DNA of 37,186 nucleotides from an uncultured Collinsella sp. (GCA_900757505.1 CAAEOE010000007.1:1-37186), one strand, 5' to 3'; shown: positions 24,667 through 32,138, counted from the first letter of the stretch. Notes: generated by a model not told the origin, from the letters alone. Translations and numbers: made by a program.

Positions 24667-24669
24667 TGC
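24587..24669. repeat. REP-like tandem repeats, two and a half units of 33 bp
   Basis: Units at 24587-24619 and 24620-24652 are identical; a partial third starts at 24653. Each begins CTGTCCCCAATG and contains an imperfect TGCGTG/CACTCA stem. GCACTCAT (24639-24646) pairs perfectly with ATGAGTGC (24662-24669), giving a fold-back at the end of the array. There are no spacers, so this is not a CRISPR. Confidence 0.8.
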
Positions 24670-24702
24670 AAAAAGGCGCCCTCCGTAGGGGAGGGCGCCT
24701 TT
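24667..24702 (-). terminator. Terminator of rpmB
   Basis: A perfect 13-bp stem (24672-24684 with 24690-24702); on the minus strand it ends in TTTTT. It lies about 70 bases after the rpmB stop and touches the right end of the RAYT element. Confidence 0.9.
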
Positions 24703-24770
24703 GGTAAGTTCTATGTGAACGCGAGGTCTTTGACCCGGAGAGTCCGAGGTACTTGTTGGTAAGACCTTAT

Positions 24771-24959
24771 TTACGAGCGCGCAACCTTGCCGGACTTGAG
24801 GCAGGTGGAGCAAACGTTCATCTTGCGACGGTGACCATCGACGACGACGTAAACGCGCTGGATGTTGGGGCGGAACTTACGGTTGGTGACGCGGTGAGAG
24901 TGGCTGATGGAGCGACCGGCAACGGGGTGCTTACCGCAAACTTCGCAAACTTTGGACAT
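24771..24959 (-). CDS. rpmB: 50S ribosomal protein L28 (zinc-ribbon form)
   Basis: Small large-subunit protein, 62 aa. It has the L28 core (GRSISHSHRVTNRKFRPNIQ) and four cysteines as two CxxC pairs (C5/C8 and C50/C53), the C+ zinc-binding form. Species with zinc-scarcity responses may also hold a C- paralogue elsewhere. The start at 24959 follows AAGGAGG (complement of 24967-24973) by seven bases; the upstream in-frame extension is rejected. It stands alone on the minus strand, with its own extended -10 promoter and terminator. Confidence 0.98.
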   Translation of the reverse strand: MSKVCEVCGKHPVAGRSISHSHRVTNRKFRPNIQRVYVVVDGHRRKMNVCSTCLKSGKVARS

Positions 24960-25013
24960 AACTGACCCTCCTTGGGCGACAAACGAACATGTCGCGTTAA
25001 CAAACAAGCCTGA

Positions 25014-25022
25014 ACTATAGCA
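25014..25022 (-). promoter_or_regulatory. Extended -10 promoter of rpmB
   Basis: On the minus strand TGCTATAGT (TATAGT is the complement of 25014-25019) lies about 55 bases before the rpmB start. A TTGCGC is present upstream but 20 bases away, so the extended -10 is probably the main determinant. Confidence 0.6.
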
Positions 25023-25225
25023 CAGAAGTCGCTCCCTGTGCGCAATCTACACAGAGATATTCCTCTTTTGGCGATAGTGCTCACGCCACGGCCCTGGACG
25101 TAGATCCGATTTGCGTGCAGCAGAGGGGATTATGCCAGCTCGTGCGTGCGTTTTCAAGCTCGTCCCACAAATATATAGGTTTATTGAGCTTTGGGCTCCG
25201 TTTACGGATTGCTCTGTATTTATGC
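25023..25225. other. Intergenic stretch between divergent rpmB and pyr promoters
   Basis: No ORF with a Shine-Dalgarno, RNA gene or clear repeat is seen. The stretch is more AT-rich than its neighbours, especially at 25165-25225, consistent with promoter-proximal DNA. Confidence 0.5.
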
Positions 25226-25254
25226 TCGCAATTAAGCTCGAGGTTGGCTACACT
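25226..25254 (+). promoter_or_regulatory. Weak candidate promoter of the pyr operon
   Basis: TACACT (25249-25254) with TCGCAA 17 bases upstream (25226-25231). The match is poor, but transcription from about 25261 would start just before the attenuator hairpins, as required. Confidence 0.35.
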
Positions 25255-25272
25255 ATCCCATGACCATTAAAG

Positions 25273-25370
25273 GGGTACGAGATACCCACATGGAATTACA
25301 TAGCTGCCCAAAGAGCAGCCCTTCCTGTGGGTGTCTGGTCCGCTTTAAGCGGTCGGGCATCTATTTTTTT
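25273..25370 (+). promoter_or_regulatory. Three-state attenuator-like leader of pyrRBCKDF
   Basis: Three mutually exclusive helices can be drawn. First, an anti-antiterminator, GGGTA (25273-25277) with TACCC (25283-25287). Second, an antiterminator, 14 bp plus one bulged T: 25281-25295 with 25322-25335, enclosing a GCTGC/GCAGC hairpin (25303-25319). Third, an intrinsic terminator, 25330-25343 with 25349-25361, followed by seven T. Helix 2 shares bases with both 1 and 3, the layout of PyrR-controlled attenuation in Bacillus. The loop of helix 1 (CGAGA) resembles but does not match the PyrR-binding CNGNGA loop, so PyrR as ligand is inferred. Confidence 0.75.
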
Positions 25371-25409
25371 GACTGTGTCAGCAGTCAAGACATGTGAGGA
25401 AGGAGATCG

Positions 25410-25994
25410 ATGGGCACGACTTCCCCCAAGGCGGTCATCATGGACGAGACCGCCGTCAATCGAGCGATGACCCGCATCGCGCACGAGATTCTCGAGCGCA
25501 ACGAGGGCTGTGAAGACCTCGCTCTGGTCGGCATCGTCACGCGCGGCGACCTTCTGGCAAAGAAGCTCGCCGAGGAGATCAAGGAGATCGAGGGCGTCGA
25601 CGTTCCGCTCGGCAGCCTCGACATCAGCTTCTACCGCGATGACTATGCGACCAATTTCGCTCCCGCGATCCACGCCACCAACATTCCCTTTAGCGTCGAC
25701 GGCAAGCGCGTCGTGCTGGTGGACGACATCCTGTATACGGGCCGTACCATTCGCGCCGCTCTCGACGCCGTCATGGACCTGGGCCGTCCGAACCGCATTG
25801 AGCTGGCTGTCCTCGTTGACCGCGGCCACCGCGAGCTCCCCATCTCGCCGGACTTTGTCGGCAAGAACGTTCCCTCGTCGCATGAGGAGAACGTGCACCT
25901 ATATATGAAGGAAGTCGACGGCCACACCGCCGTCGAGATTAACGACGTCGCGCCGGGTTCCCACGTGGGCTCCGCGCCGCTGGGAGGTGAGTAG
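25410..25994 (+). CDS. pyrR: Bifunctional pyr operon regulator / uracil phosphoribosyltransferase PyrR
   Basis: UMP/UTP-sensing RNA-binding protein that attenuates pyr transcription in Firmicutes or blocks translation in mycobacteria; it usually has weak UPRTase activity. The 194-aa type I phosphoribosyltransferase fold has the PRPP loop VDDILYTGRT at 104-113, GIVTRGD at 41-47 and DISFYRDD at 71-78. AAGGAG (25400-25405) precedes the ATG. It is the first gene of the operon and follows the attenuator-like leader, so it probably regulates its own transcript. The C-terminal approximately 15 residues extend beyond the usual end. Confidence 0.97.
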   Translation: MGTTSPKAVIMDETAVNRAMTRIAHEILERNEGCEDLALVGIVTRGDLLAKKLAEEIKEIEGVDVPLGSLDISFYRDDYATNFAPAIHATNIPFSVDGKRVVLVDDILYTGRTIRAALDAVMDLGRPNRIELAVLVDRGHRELPISPDFVGKNVPSSHEENVHLYMKEVDGHTAVEINDVAPGSHVGSAPLGGE

Positions 25995-25998
25995 TACC

Positions 25999-26943
25999 GT
26001 GGCGTTCAACCATAAGCACCTGATCGACATTACCGAGTACTCCGAAGAGGACATCAAGCTCATCCTCGAGACCGCCAAGGCGTTCTCCGAGGTTAACGAG
26101 CGTGCGATCAAGAAGGTCCCCACGCTCAAGGGCAAGACCATCGTCAACATGTTCAACGAGCCCTCGACGCGCACCCGTAGCTCCTTCGAGCTCGCCGAGA
26201 AGCGTCTTTCGGCCGACAGCCTCAACTTTGGCGGCTCCTCGACCTCCACGGTCAAGGGCGAGAGCCTCGTCGATACCGTCGAGACCCTCAACGCCTATAA
26301 GATCGACTGCATCGTTGTGCGCGACAAGCACGCCGGCGCTCCCTACATCGTCACGCAGAACTCGCCCGCGAGCGTCATCTGCGCCGGTGACGGCAAGCAC
26401 AACCACCCCACGCAGGCCCTGCTCGACCTGTACACCATCTGGGAGCACAAGGGTGACTTCCACGGTCTGAAGGTCGCCGTCGTCGGCGATATCGCGCACT
26501 CCCGCGTCTGCGGCTCGCTGATCCCCGCCCTTAAGATCATGGGCTGCGAGACCTACGCCGTCGCCCCCGGCACGCTGCTGCCGCCGGCGCCCGAGGTCCT
26601 GGGCTGCGACCACGTGACGAGCGACCTCGATTCCGTCCTGCCCGAGCTGGACGTCGTCTACATGCTGCGCGTGCAGCAGGAGCGCCTCGAGGGTGCCCCG
26701 TTCCCCACGATTCGCGAGTACCACAAGCTCTTCGGCCTGACCAAGGACCGCGAGAAGCTCATGAAGCCCGACGCGATCATCTGCCACCCGGGCCCCATCA
26801 ACCGCGGTGTCGAGTTCGACTCCTATATGGCCGACCACCCGCAACGCTCCGTCATCCTGGAGCAGGTCTACGCCGGTATCTGCGTGCGTATGGCTATCCT
26901 GTATCTGCTGCTTGGAGGTGCCGATAATGGCCTTGCTTCTTAA
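25999..26943 (+). CDS. pyrB: Aspartate carbamoyltransferase catalytic subunit
   Basis: Makes carbamoyl-aspartate from carbamoyl phosphate and aspartate, the first committed step of pyrimidine synthesis. The 314-aa protein has the carbamoyl-phosphate motif STRTR at 56-60, HNHPTQALLD, and HPGPINRGVE near the C-terminus. No regulatory pyrI is nearby, so control is probably at the RNA level. GTG 25999 is chosen because its product aligns with family N-termini and AGGTGA lies 8 bases before it; GTG 25987 would overlap pyrR by 8 bases and add four residues. The 3' end overlaps pyrC by 17 bases. Confidence 0.97.
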   Translation: MAFNHKHLIDITEYSEEDIKLILETAKAFSEVNERAIKKVPTLKGKTIVNMFNEPSTRTRSSFELAEKRLSADSLNFGGSSTSTVKGESLVDTVETLNAYKIDCIVVRDKHAGAPYIVTQNSPASVICAGDGKHNHPTQALLDLYTIWEHKGDFHGLKVAVVGDIAHSRVCGSLIPALKIMGCETYAVAPGTLLPPAPEVLGCDHVTSDLDSVLPELDVVYMLRVQQERLEGAPFPTIREYHKLFGLTKDREKLMKPDAIICHPGPINRGVEFDSYMADHPQRSVILEQVYAGICVRMAILYLLLGGADNGLAS

Positions 26944-28216
26944 GAATGCCCACGTCGTCGACCCGTCCGTCGAGCTTGACGGTGTCGTTGACGTCCTGAT
27001 TGACGGCGACAAGATCGCCGAGGTCGGCGAGAATCTCGCCGTCGAGGGAGCCGAGGTCCGCGATCTTTCCGGCAAGTACCTCGTCCCTGGCCTGGTGGAT
27101 ATGCACGTTCACCTTCGCGAGCCCGGCTACGAGGTCAAAGAGGACATCGAGAGCGGCACCCGCGCAGCTGCCAAGGGCGGCTTTACCGGCGTGTGCGCCA
27201 TGCCCAACACCGATCCCGTCACCGATAACGGCACCGTCGTGGAGTTCGTCAAGTCCCGTGCTGCCGAGGTCGGTCACTGCCGCGTCTATCCGTCGGGTGC
27301 CATGACCCGCGGTCTTAAGGGCGAGGCCATGTCCGAGATGGGCGATATGGTCGCCCACGGCGCCGTCGCCTTCACCGACGACGGTCGCGGCGTGCAGGGT
27401 GCGGGCATGCTCCGTCGCTGCATGGACTACGGCAAGATGTTCGGCAAGGTCTTTATGAGCCACTGCCAGGACGAGGATCTGGTCGGCCACGGCCAGATCA
27501 ACGAGGGCAAGGTCTCGACCCGTCTGGCTCTCGAGGGTTGGCCGGCTGCCGGCGAGGAGCTCCAGATCGCCCGCGACATCGAGATCGCCAAGCTGACTGG
27601 TTCCAAGCTGCACATTCAGCACATCTCCACCGCCCATGGCCTGGAGATCGTGCGTGCCGGTAAGGCCGCTGGCGTTCAGGTTACCTGTGAGGCCACCCCG
27701 CATCACATGTTCCTGACCGAGAACGACCTGGACGAGACCTACAACACCTCGCTCAAGGTCAATCCGCCGCTGCGTACCGAGGAGGATGCCGAGGCCATCC
27801 GTCAGGGCGTCATCGACGGCACCGTCGACGTTATCGTCACCGATCACGCTCCCCACACCCCGTGGGAGAAGGCCCGCGAGTTCGAGCTTGCGCCCTTTGG
27901 CATGATCGGCCTCGAGACCTCGCTGTCGCTCGTACTCACCGAGCTGGTCAACACGGGCAAGATGAGCATGGGCCGTATGGTCGAGCTCATGGCCATCAAG
28001 CCGCGTGAGATCCTGGGCCTCGACCAGGTTCAGGTCAAGGCGGGCTCCGTTGCCGACCTGACCGTGTTCGACGCGTCCGCCACCTGGACGGTTGGCGAGG
28101 ACGGTTACGAGTCGCGCGCCGAGAACTCCGGTTTTGCCGGCCGCACGCTCACCGGTCGTGCCACCGATGTGTTTGTCGGCGGTAAGCAGACGCTTGCCGA
28201 CGGCTGCATCTGCTAG
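26927..28216 (+). CDS. pyrC: Dihydroorotase
   Basis: Zinc amidohydrolase cyclising carbamoyl-aspartate to dihydroorotate. The 429-aa protein is the long form similar to Bacillus PyrC: DMHVHLREPG with metal ligands H60 and H62, AMPNTDPVTDN, a His in the LHIQHIST segment and the TDHAPHTPWEK loop. GGAGG (26914-26918) lies inside pyrB, and the ATG is 17 bases before the pyrB stop, so the two are coupled. It is followed by a 92-base gap with a terminator-like hairpin before pyrK. Confidence 0.97.
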   Translation: MALLLKNAHVVDPSVELDGVVDVLIDGDKIAEVGENLAVEGAEVRDLSGKYLVPGLVDMHVHLREPGYEVKEDIESGTRAAAKGGFTGVCAMPNTDPVTDNGTVVEFVKSRAAEVGHCRVYPSGAMTRGLKGEAMSEMGDMVAHGAVAFTDDGRGVQGAGMLRRCMDYGKMFGKVFMSHCQDEDLVGHGQINEGKVSTRLALEGWPAAGEELQIARDIEIAKLTGSKLHIQHISTAHGLEIVRAGKAAGVQVTCEATPHHMFLTENDLDETYNTSLKVNPPLRTEEDAEAIRQGVIDGTVDVIVTDHAPHTPWEKAREFELAPFGMIGLETSLSLVLTELVNTGKMSMGRMVELMAIKPREILGLDQVQVKAGSVADLTVFDASATWTVGEDGYESRAENSGFAGRTLTGRATDVFVGGKQTLADGCIC

Positions 28217-28236
28217 CATAGCCTTATCGCTTTTGT

Positions 28237-28270
28237 GCGCGGCGCCCTTGCGGTGCCGCGCTTTCTGTTC
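28237..28270 (+). terminator. Terminator-like hairpin inside the pyr operon (pyrC-pyrK gap)
   Basis: A 10-bp GC-rich stem (28237-28246 with 28252-28261, one G-U pair) is followed by TTTCTGTTCGTTTT. A second small hairpin, CCATGC/GCATGG (28278-28293), lies just before the pyrK Shine-Dalgarno. The interrupted T-run suggests partial termination or an mRNA boundary rather than a full stop. Confidence 0.55.
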
Positions 28271-28308
28271 GTTTTGACCATGCAACCGCATGGGGGATTG
28301 GAGCGTCT

Positions 28309-29100
28309 ATGCCCACACCTTCCACTGCACGCATGCACGACTTCGAGGTCGTCTCGAACCAGGAGATCGCCGATGGCATCTTCTCGCTCGTCATCTCGGC
28401 CCCCAAGCTTGCAAGTGCGCTCAAGCCCGGTCAGTTTGTGAACATCGCCGTACCCGGCGATGCGTCCTCGCTGCTTCGCGTGCCCCTGAGCTACTACCGC
28501 GTCGACGCCGAGGCCGGCACCGTCGAGCTGTGGTACGCCGTCGTGGGCGACGATACCCGTCGTTTGTCCCAGATGGGCCCTGGCTCCACCTCTAACCTGC
28601 TGGGCCCCGGTGGCCGTGGCTGGATGGTACCCGAGGGCACCAGGAAGGCCCTGCTCGTCGCCGGTGGCATCGGCGTTCCGCCTGTGCTGTGTCTTGCCGG
28701 TATGCTTGCCGAGCAGGGCGTGGATGTTGACGTGTGCCTGGGCTTTGGCACCGCTTCCAAGGCCGTGGGTGTCGATGAGTTCCGCGCGCTGGGCGCCACG
28801 GTCAACGTTTGCACCGACGACGGCTCGCTCGGCTCGCACGGTTTTTGCACCGATCCTGCCGCCGAGCTGCTCGGCGAGGGCGGCTACGACTACGTCGCCA
28901 GCTGCGGCCCCGCTGTCATGATGAAGAAAGTCGCCGCCGCTGCCGCCGAGGCCGGTGCGTACTGCGAGGTGTCGCTTGAGCGCATGATGAGCTGTGGCTT
29001 TGGCGCCTGCAACACCTGCAATGTCGAGACGGTCGACGGTATGAAGGGCGCTTGCATGTGCGGCCCCGTGTTCGATGCTTCCAAGGTGGTGGTCTTCTAG
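28309..29100 (+). CDS. pyrK: Dihydroorotate dehydrogenase B, electron transfer subunit
   Basis: FAD and [2Fe-2S] subunit passing electrons from dihydroorotate (via PyrD FMN) to NAD+. The 263-aa ferredoxin-reductase-like protein has LRVPLSYYRVD for FAD binding near 56-66, VAGGIGVPP for NAD near 117-125, and the cluster cysteines C229, C234, C237 and C249 in the C-x4-C-x2-C-x11-C arrangement. GGAG (28300-28303) precedes the ATG. The stop overlaps the pyrD GTG by one base. Its presence defines the NAD-linked type 1B enzyme, suited to an anaerobe. Confidence 0.96.
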   Translation: MPTPSTARMHDFEVVSNQEIADGIFSLVISAPKLASALKPGQFVNIAVPGDASSLLRVPLSYYRVDAEAGTVELWYAVVGDDTRRLSQMGPGSTSNLLGPGGRGWMVPEGTRKALLVAGGIGVPPVLCLAGMLAEQGVDVDVCLGFGTASKAVGVDEFRALGATVNVCTDDGSLGSHGFCTDPAAELLGEGGYDYVASCGPAVMMKKVAAAAAEAGAYCEVSLERMMSCGFGACNTCNVETVDGMKGACMCGPVFDASKVVVF

Positions 29101-30023
29101 TGGGTACCGTGAACATGGCCGTCGATTTCGGCGGCGTCAAGATGCAAAACCCCATCAACACCGCAGCCGGTACCTTTGGCTACGGCTGGCAGTTCCAGAA
29201 CTTCTTTGATGTTTCCCAACTGGGCGCCATCACCACCAAGGGTTGCGCAGCCGAGCCCTGGCCCGGTAACCCCGCGCCCCGCATGGCCGAGATCCCCGGC
29301 GGTATGATCAACTCCGTGGGCCTTCAGAACCCCGGCGTGGCCGCCTTTGCTCGCGAGTCCGGTCCGTGGCTCGAGCAGCTCTCCAAGGACGGCTGCCAGG
29401 TCATCTGTCAGGTTGCCGGCCACTCCGTTGACGAGTTTGTCCGCGCACTCGAGATGTATGTCGAGCTGTGCCCCTGGGCTGCCGGCTACGAGATCAACGT
29501 GAGCTGCCCCAATATCGCCGCCGGCGGTGCCGCCATGGGCTCCACGCCCGAGGGCGCCTCTTCCGTTATGGCTGCCTGCCGCAAGGTGACCGATAAGCCG
29601 CTGTTCGTGAAGATGGCGCCGGTCAACGTCGCCGAGATCGCCAAGGCCCTCGAGGCTGCCGGCGCCGACGGCCTTTCGGTCATCAACTCCATTCAGGGCA
29701 TGGCCATCGACGTCCATACCCGCAAGTCCCGCGTGGCCAAGCCCAAGGGCGGCCTTTCGGGCCCGCTGTGCCACCACATCGCCGTGCGCATGGTCTGGGA
29801 GGTTGCCCAGGCCGTCGATATCCCCATCAACGGTGTCGGCGGTGTCATGACCGGTGAGGATGCGGCTGAGTTTATCCTGGCCGGTGCCACCTGCGTGTCG
29901 GTCGGCATGGCCAACTTCGTCGATCCGTGCGCTTCGCTCAAGATCGCGCATGAGCTCGAGGCCTGGGCCGAGTCCCAGGGCGTAAAGGACATCAACGAAC
30001 TGGTAGGTGCTTTCGAATGCTAG
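29100..30023 (+). CDS. pyrD: Dihydroorotate dehydrogenase B, catalytic subunit
   Basis: FMN enzyme oxidising dihydroorotate to orotate, working as a complex with PyrK. The 307-aa TIM barrel has INTAAGTFGYG near residues 19-29, EINVSCPNIAAGG with the active-site Cys of class 1B enzymes, NSIQGMAID and the phosphate-binding GGVMTGEDAAEFILAGA. The start is GTG 29100, overlapping the pyrK TAG; GTG 29109 and ATG 29115 are possible but less consistent with family N-termini. The last seven bases overlap pyrF. Confidence 0.97.
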   Translation: MGTVNMAVDFGGVKMQNPINTAAGTFGYGWQFQNFFDVSQLGAITTKGCAAEPWPGNPAPRMAEIPGGMINSVGLQNPGVAAFARESGPWLEQLSKDGCQVICQVAGHSVDEFVRALEMYVELCPWAAGYEINVSCPNIAAGGAAMGSTPEGASSVMAACRKVTDKPLFVKMAPVNVAEIAKALEAAGADGLSVINSIQGMAIDVHTRKSRVAKPKGGLSGPLCHHIAVRMVWEVAQAVDIPINGVGGVMTGEDAAEFILAGATCVSVGMANFVDPCASLKIAHELEAWAESQGVKDINELVGAFEC

Positions 30024-30733
30024 AGACCGATGCCCGCGACCGTGTTATCGTCGCTCTTGACTGCGACCGTGAGCGTGCGCTCGAGCTTGCCCACGAGCTT
30101 TCGGGCCATGCCGCCTGGCTCAAGGTTGGCATGACACTCTATTACGCTGAGGGCCCCGAGATCGTCAAGACCTTTAAGGACCTGGGCTTTAAGGTCTTCC
30201 TTGACCTTAAGTTCCATGATATTCCGCATCAGGTTCGCGGTGCCGCCCGTTCGGCCTCGCTTGCCGGTGCCGACCTGCTCTCGGTTCACGGCTTGGGTTC
30301 GGGCGCCATGCTCGCTGCCTGCCGCGAGGGTGCCGAGGAGGCGCGCGAGGACCGCGCCAAGCTCGTCGCCATCACCGTGCTCACGAGCATGAATCAGGAT
30401 GCCTTGAGCGAGATCGGCGTCGAGTCGCCCGTGGCCGAGGAGGCCGCCCGCCTGGCAAAGCTCGCTCAGGCCAACGGCATCGATGGCATCGTGTGCTCGC
30501 CGATGGAGGCTCACGACATGCGTGAGCTGCTGGGTCCCGATGCCCTTATCGTGACTCCGGGTGTGCGTCCGGTGGGTGCCGCCTTAGGTGACCAGTCTCG
30601 CGTGGCGACGCCTTCCCAGGCTATCGAGCGTGGCGCAAGCCACATTGTGGTGGGCCGTCCCATCACCGGTGCCGACGATCCGGTTGCCGCCTTTGACGCC
30701 ATCGTCGCCGAGCTGGTCGAAAACGTCGCGTAA
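30017..30733 (+). CDS. pyrF: Orotidine 5'-phosphate decarboxylase
   Basis: Last step to UMP. The 238-aa protein is the group I bacterial form with the catalytic DxKxxD motif at 63-68 (DLKFHD; K65), LKVGM at 35-39 and the phosphate-binding TPGVRP and GRPITGA segments. It overlaps pyrD by seven bases and ends the operon. pyrE (orotate phosphoribosyltransferase) and carAB are not in the window, so the pathway needs genes encoded elsewhere. Confidence 0.97.
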   Translation: MLETDARDRVIVALDCDRERALELAHELSGHAAWLKVGMTLYYAEGPEIVKTFKDLGFKVFLDLKFHDIPHQVRGAARSASLAGADLLSVHGLGSGAMLAACREGAEEAREDRAKLVAITVLTSMNQDALSEIGVESPVAEEAARLAKLAQANGIDGIVCSPMEAHDMRELLGPDALIVTPGVRPVGAALGDQSRVATPSQAIERGASHIVVGRPITGADDPVAAFDAIVAELVENVA

Positions 30734-30779
30734 AAGATTCCCCTAAGTCACCACTTTTGGGTCTTATTAGCACAAAATA

Positions 30780-30843
30780 GCCCCTGTGCCTGCGTAAACT
30801 TTCCCATCCTTTGTGTGGAATCGCAGGCCAGGGGCTTAACTTT
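30780..30843 (+). terminator. Probable terminator of the pyr operon
   Basis: A 14-bp stem with one bulged T (30780-30794 with 30822-30835), a 27-base loop and a poor T-tail (TTAACTTT). The long loop makes its efficiency uncertain. Confidence 0.6.
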
Positions 30844-30855
30844 GGGCGCAGTATA

Positions 30856-30884
30856 TTGCACTTTTTGCGGGTATCGTCTAACCT
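30856..30884 (+). promoter_or_regulatory. Candidate promoter P1 of mihF-gmk-rpoZ-thiI
   Basis: TTGCAC (30856-30861), 17-base spacer, TAACCT (30879-30884). It would give a leader of about 80 bases that includes the palindrome at 30897-30933. Confidence 0.5.
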
Positions 30885-30896
30885 ATGGAGCCGCGA

Positions 30897-30933
30897 TTGG
30901 GCATTTTGTACGTTCTACGTGCTAAAATGCCAA
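30897..30933. promoter_or_regulatory. Palindrome containing extended -10 promoter P2 of mihF
   Basis: TTGGGCATTTTG at the left and TAAAATGCCAA at the right form a nearly perfect inverted repeat, with GTACG/CGTGC inside it. TGCTAAAAT (30920-30928) within the right arm is an extended -10. As DNA this is an operator-like site over a promoter; as RNA from P1 it is a hairpin. Autoregulation by mIHF or control by another factor is inferred only. Confidence 0.5.
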
Positions 30934-30972
30934 TTATTGAATCAGATATAACCCAACTATTTGGAGGTTCGA

Positions 30973-31281
30973 ATGGCACTCCCTCAGCTTACCGATGAGC
31001 AGCGCAAGCAGGCTCTTGAGAAGGCTGCTGCCGCACGTCACGCCCGCGCTGAGCTTCGCGAGCAGATCAAGAAGGGCGAGAAGTCCCTCGAGTCCGTGCT
31101 CAACTCCGATGACCCCATTGCTTCCCGCATGAAGGTTTCCACCCTCATCGAGTCTCTCCCCGGTTATGGCAAGGCCAAGGCCGCCAAGATCATGGAGGAG
31201 CTCGGTATCTCCGCTACCCGTCGCGTCCAGGGCCTCGGTGTCCGTCAGCGCGAGCAGCTCCTCGAGCAGCTGACCAAATAA
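30973..31281 (+). CDS. mihF: Integration host factor, actinobacterial type (mIHF)
   Basis: Nucleoid-associated DNA-bending protein, unrelated in fold to proteobacterial IHF. The 102-aa protein shows the family layout: a long basic N-terminal helix (KQALEKAAAARHARAELREQ), then DPIASRMKVSTLIESLPGYG and KAKAAKIMEELGISATRRVQ, which make up the helix-two-turn-helix DNA-binding core, ending GLGVRQREQLL. ATG 30973 is five bases after GGAGG (30963-30967). The upstream in-frame start at 30961 precedes this site. The pyrF-mihF-gmk-rpoZ neighbourhood is typical of Actinobacteria and supports the assignment. Confidence 0.95.
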   Translation: MALPQLTDEQRKQALEKAAAARHARAELREQIKKGEKSLESVLNSDDPIASRMKVSTLIESLPGYGKAKAAKIMEELGISATRRVQGLGVRQREQLLEQLTK

Positions 31282-31851
31282 GTGAGCGCTCAGGATTCCA
31301 AGCTCTTTGTGATTTCTGGACCGTCAGGCGCAGGGAAGGGTACGCTCGTCACTCGTGTGCGCGAGCGCCGCTCGAACCTGGGCCTGACGGTTTCGGCTAC
31401 CACGCGAGCACCACGCAAAGGTGAGGTCGACGGCGTCAACTACTTTTTCCTGACGCGTGAGGAGTTCGACCGCCGCGTGGCAAACGGTGAGTTTGTTGAG
31501 TGGGCCGAGGTCCACGGTAACTGCTACGGCACGTTGGTGAGCGAGGTCACATCCAAGCTCGCCTCTGGCGCATCTCTGATTTTGGAGATCGATGTCCAAG
31601 GCGCCCTGCAGGTGAAGGAGCGTTTCCCCGAGGCCGTGCTGATCTTTATCAAGCCGCCTTCGCTTGAGGTGCTCCGCGAGCGTCTAGTCGGTCGCGGTAC
31701 CGAGACGCCCGAGACGATTGAGCTGCGTATGGCAAACGCCGCCGATGAGCTTGCCCTTGCCGACCGCTACGACGAAGTCGTGGTTAATGACGATCTCGAC
31801 CGCGCGACCGATGAGCTCGTTCGCGTTCTCGATATGCATGAAAGGATCTGA
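31282..31851 (+). CDS. gmk: Guanylate kinase
   Basis: Phosphorylates GMP to GDP. The 189-aa P-loop kinase has SGPSGAGKGT at 12-21, the GMP-binding segment TTRAPRKGEVDGVNYFF, EWAEVHGNCYGT and LEIDVQGA. GTG 31282 directly abuts the mihF stop without a clear Shine-Dalgarno, so translation is probably coupled to mihF. rpoZ follows after five bases, an order common across bacteria. Confidence 0.97.
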   Translation: MSAQDSKLFVISGPSGAGKGTLVTRVRERRSNLGLTVSATTRAPRKGEVDGVNYFFLTREEFDRRVANGEFVEWAEVHGNCYGTLVSEVTSKLASGASLILEIDVQGALQVKERFPEAVLIFIKPPSLEVLRERLVGRGTETPETIELRMANAADELALADRYDEVVVNDDLDRATDELVRVLDMHERI

Positions 31852-31856
31852 GGTCC

Positions 31857-32138
31857 GTGTCCGTTGTAAAGCCTTGCATTGACGATCTTCTGGAGAAGAC
31901 CGATCACAACCGCTTCCTGCTTGCTTCGCTTGCCTCCAAGCGCGCCTGCGACATTAACAGCATGCTGCGTGGCCAGCACAACCGCGTGCTTGCCGTTCAG
32001 GATGTCGATGACATCACCATCGGGCTTTCCGGTGCCGATACCATTTCGATGGCTATGGACGAGATTGTCGACGGCGACATCTCTTACGACGAGGCCCGTT
32101 ACGAGAAGGCGCTCGGCCACAAGGTTGCTGAAGCCTAA
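31857..32138 (+). CDS. rpoZ: DNA-directed RNA polymerase subunit omega
   Basis: Small RNA polymerase subunit that helps fold beta-prime. The 93-aa protein has the omega core, CIDDLLEKTDHNRFLLASLA and KRACDINSM, followed by an acidic C-terminal part. GTG 31857 is used with GAGG around 31850-31853 just before it. It is adjacent to gmk upstream and to thiI with no gap downstream (TAA then ATG). Confidence 0.93.
   Translation: MSVVKPCIDDLLEKTDHNRFLLASLASKRACDINSMLRGQHNRVLAVQDVDDITIGLSGADTISMAMDEIVDGDISYDEARYEKALGHKVAEA

Noticed and set aside
24587..24669. Short direct repeats considered as a CRISPR array
   Set aside because: Units are directly adjacent with no unique spacers, and no cas genes are nearby.
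24315..24671. Minus-strand ORF with a repeated peptide (HSLGTGLHECF-like)
   Set aside because: The peptide repeat is only the translation of the 33-bp DNA repeats and the antisense of the transposase remnant.
25273..25287. Assigning the first pyr leader hairpin as a canonical PyrR-binding loop
   Set aside because: The loop CGAGA only approximates the CNGNGA consensus and the flanking stem bases differ, so PyrR binding is kept as inference.
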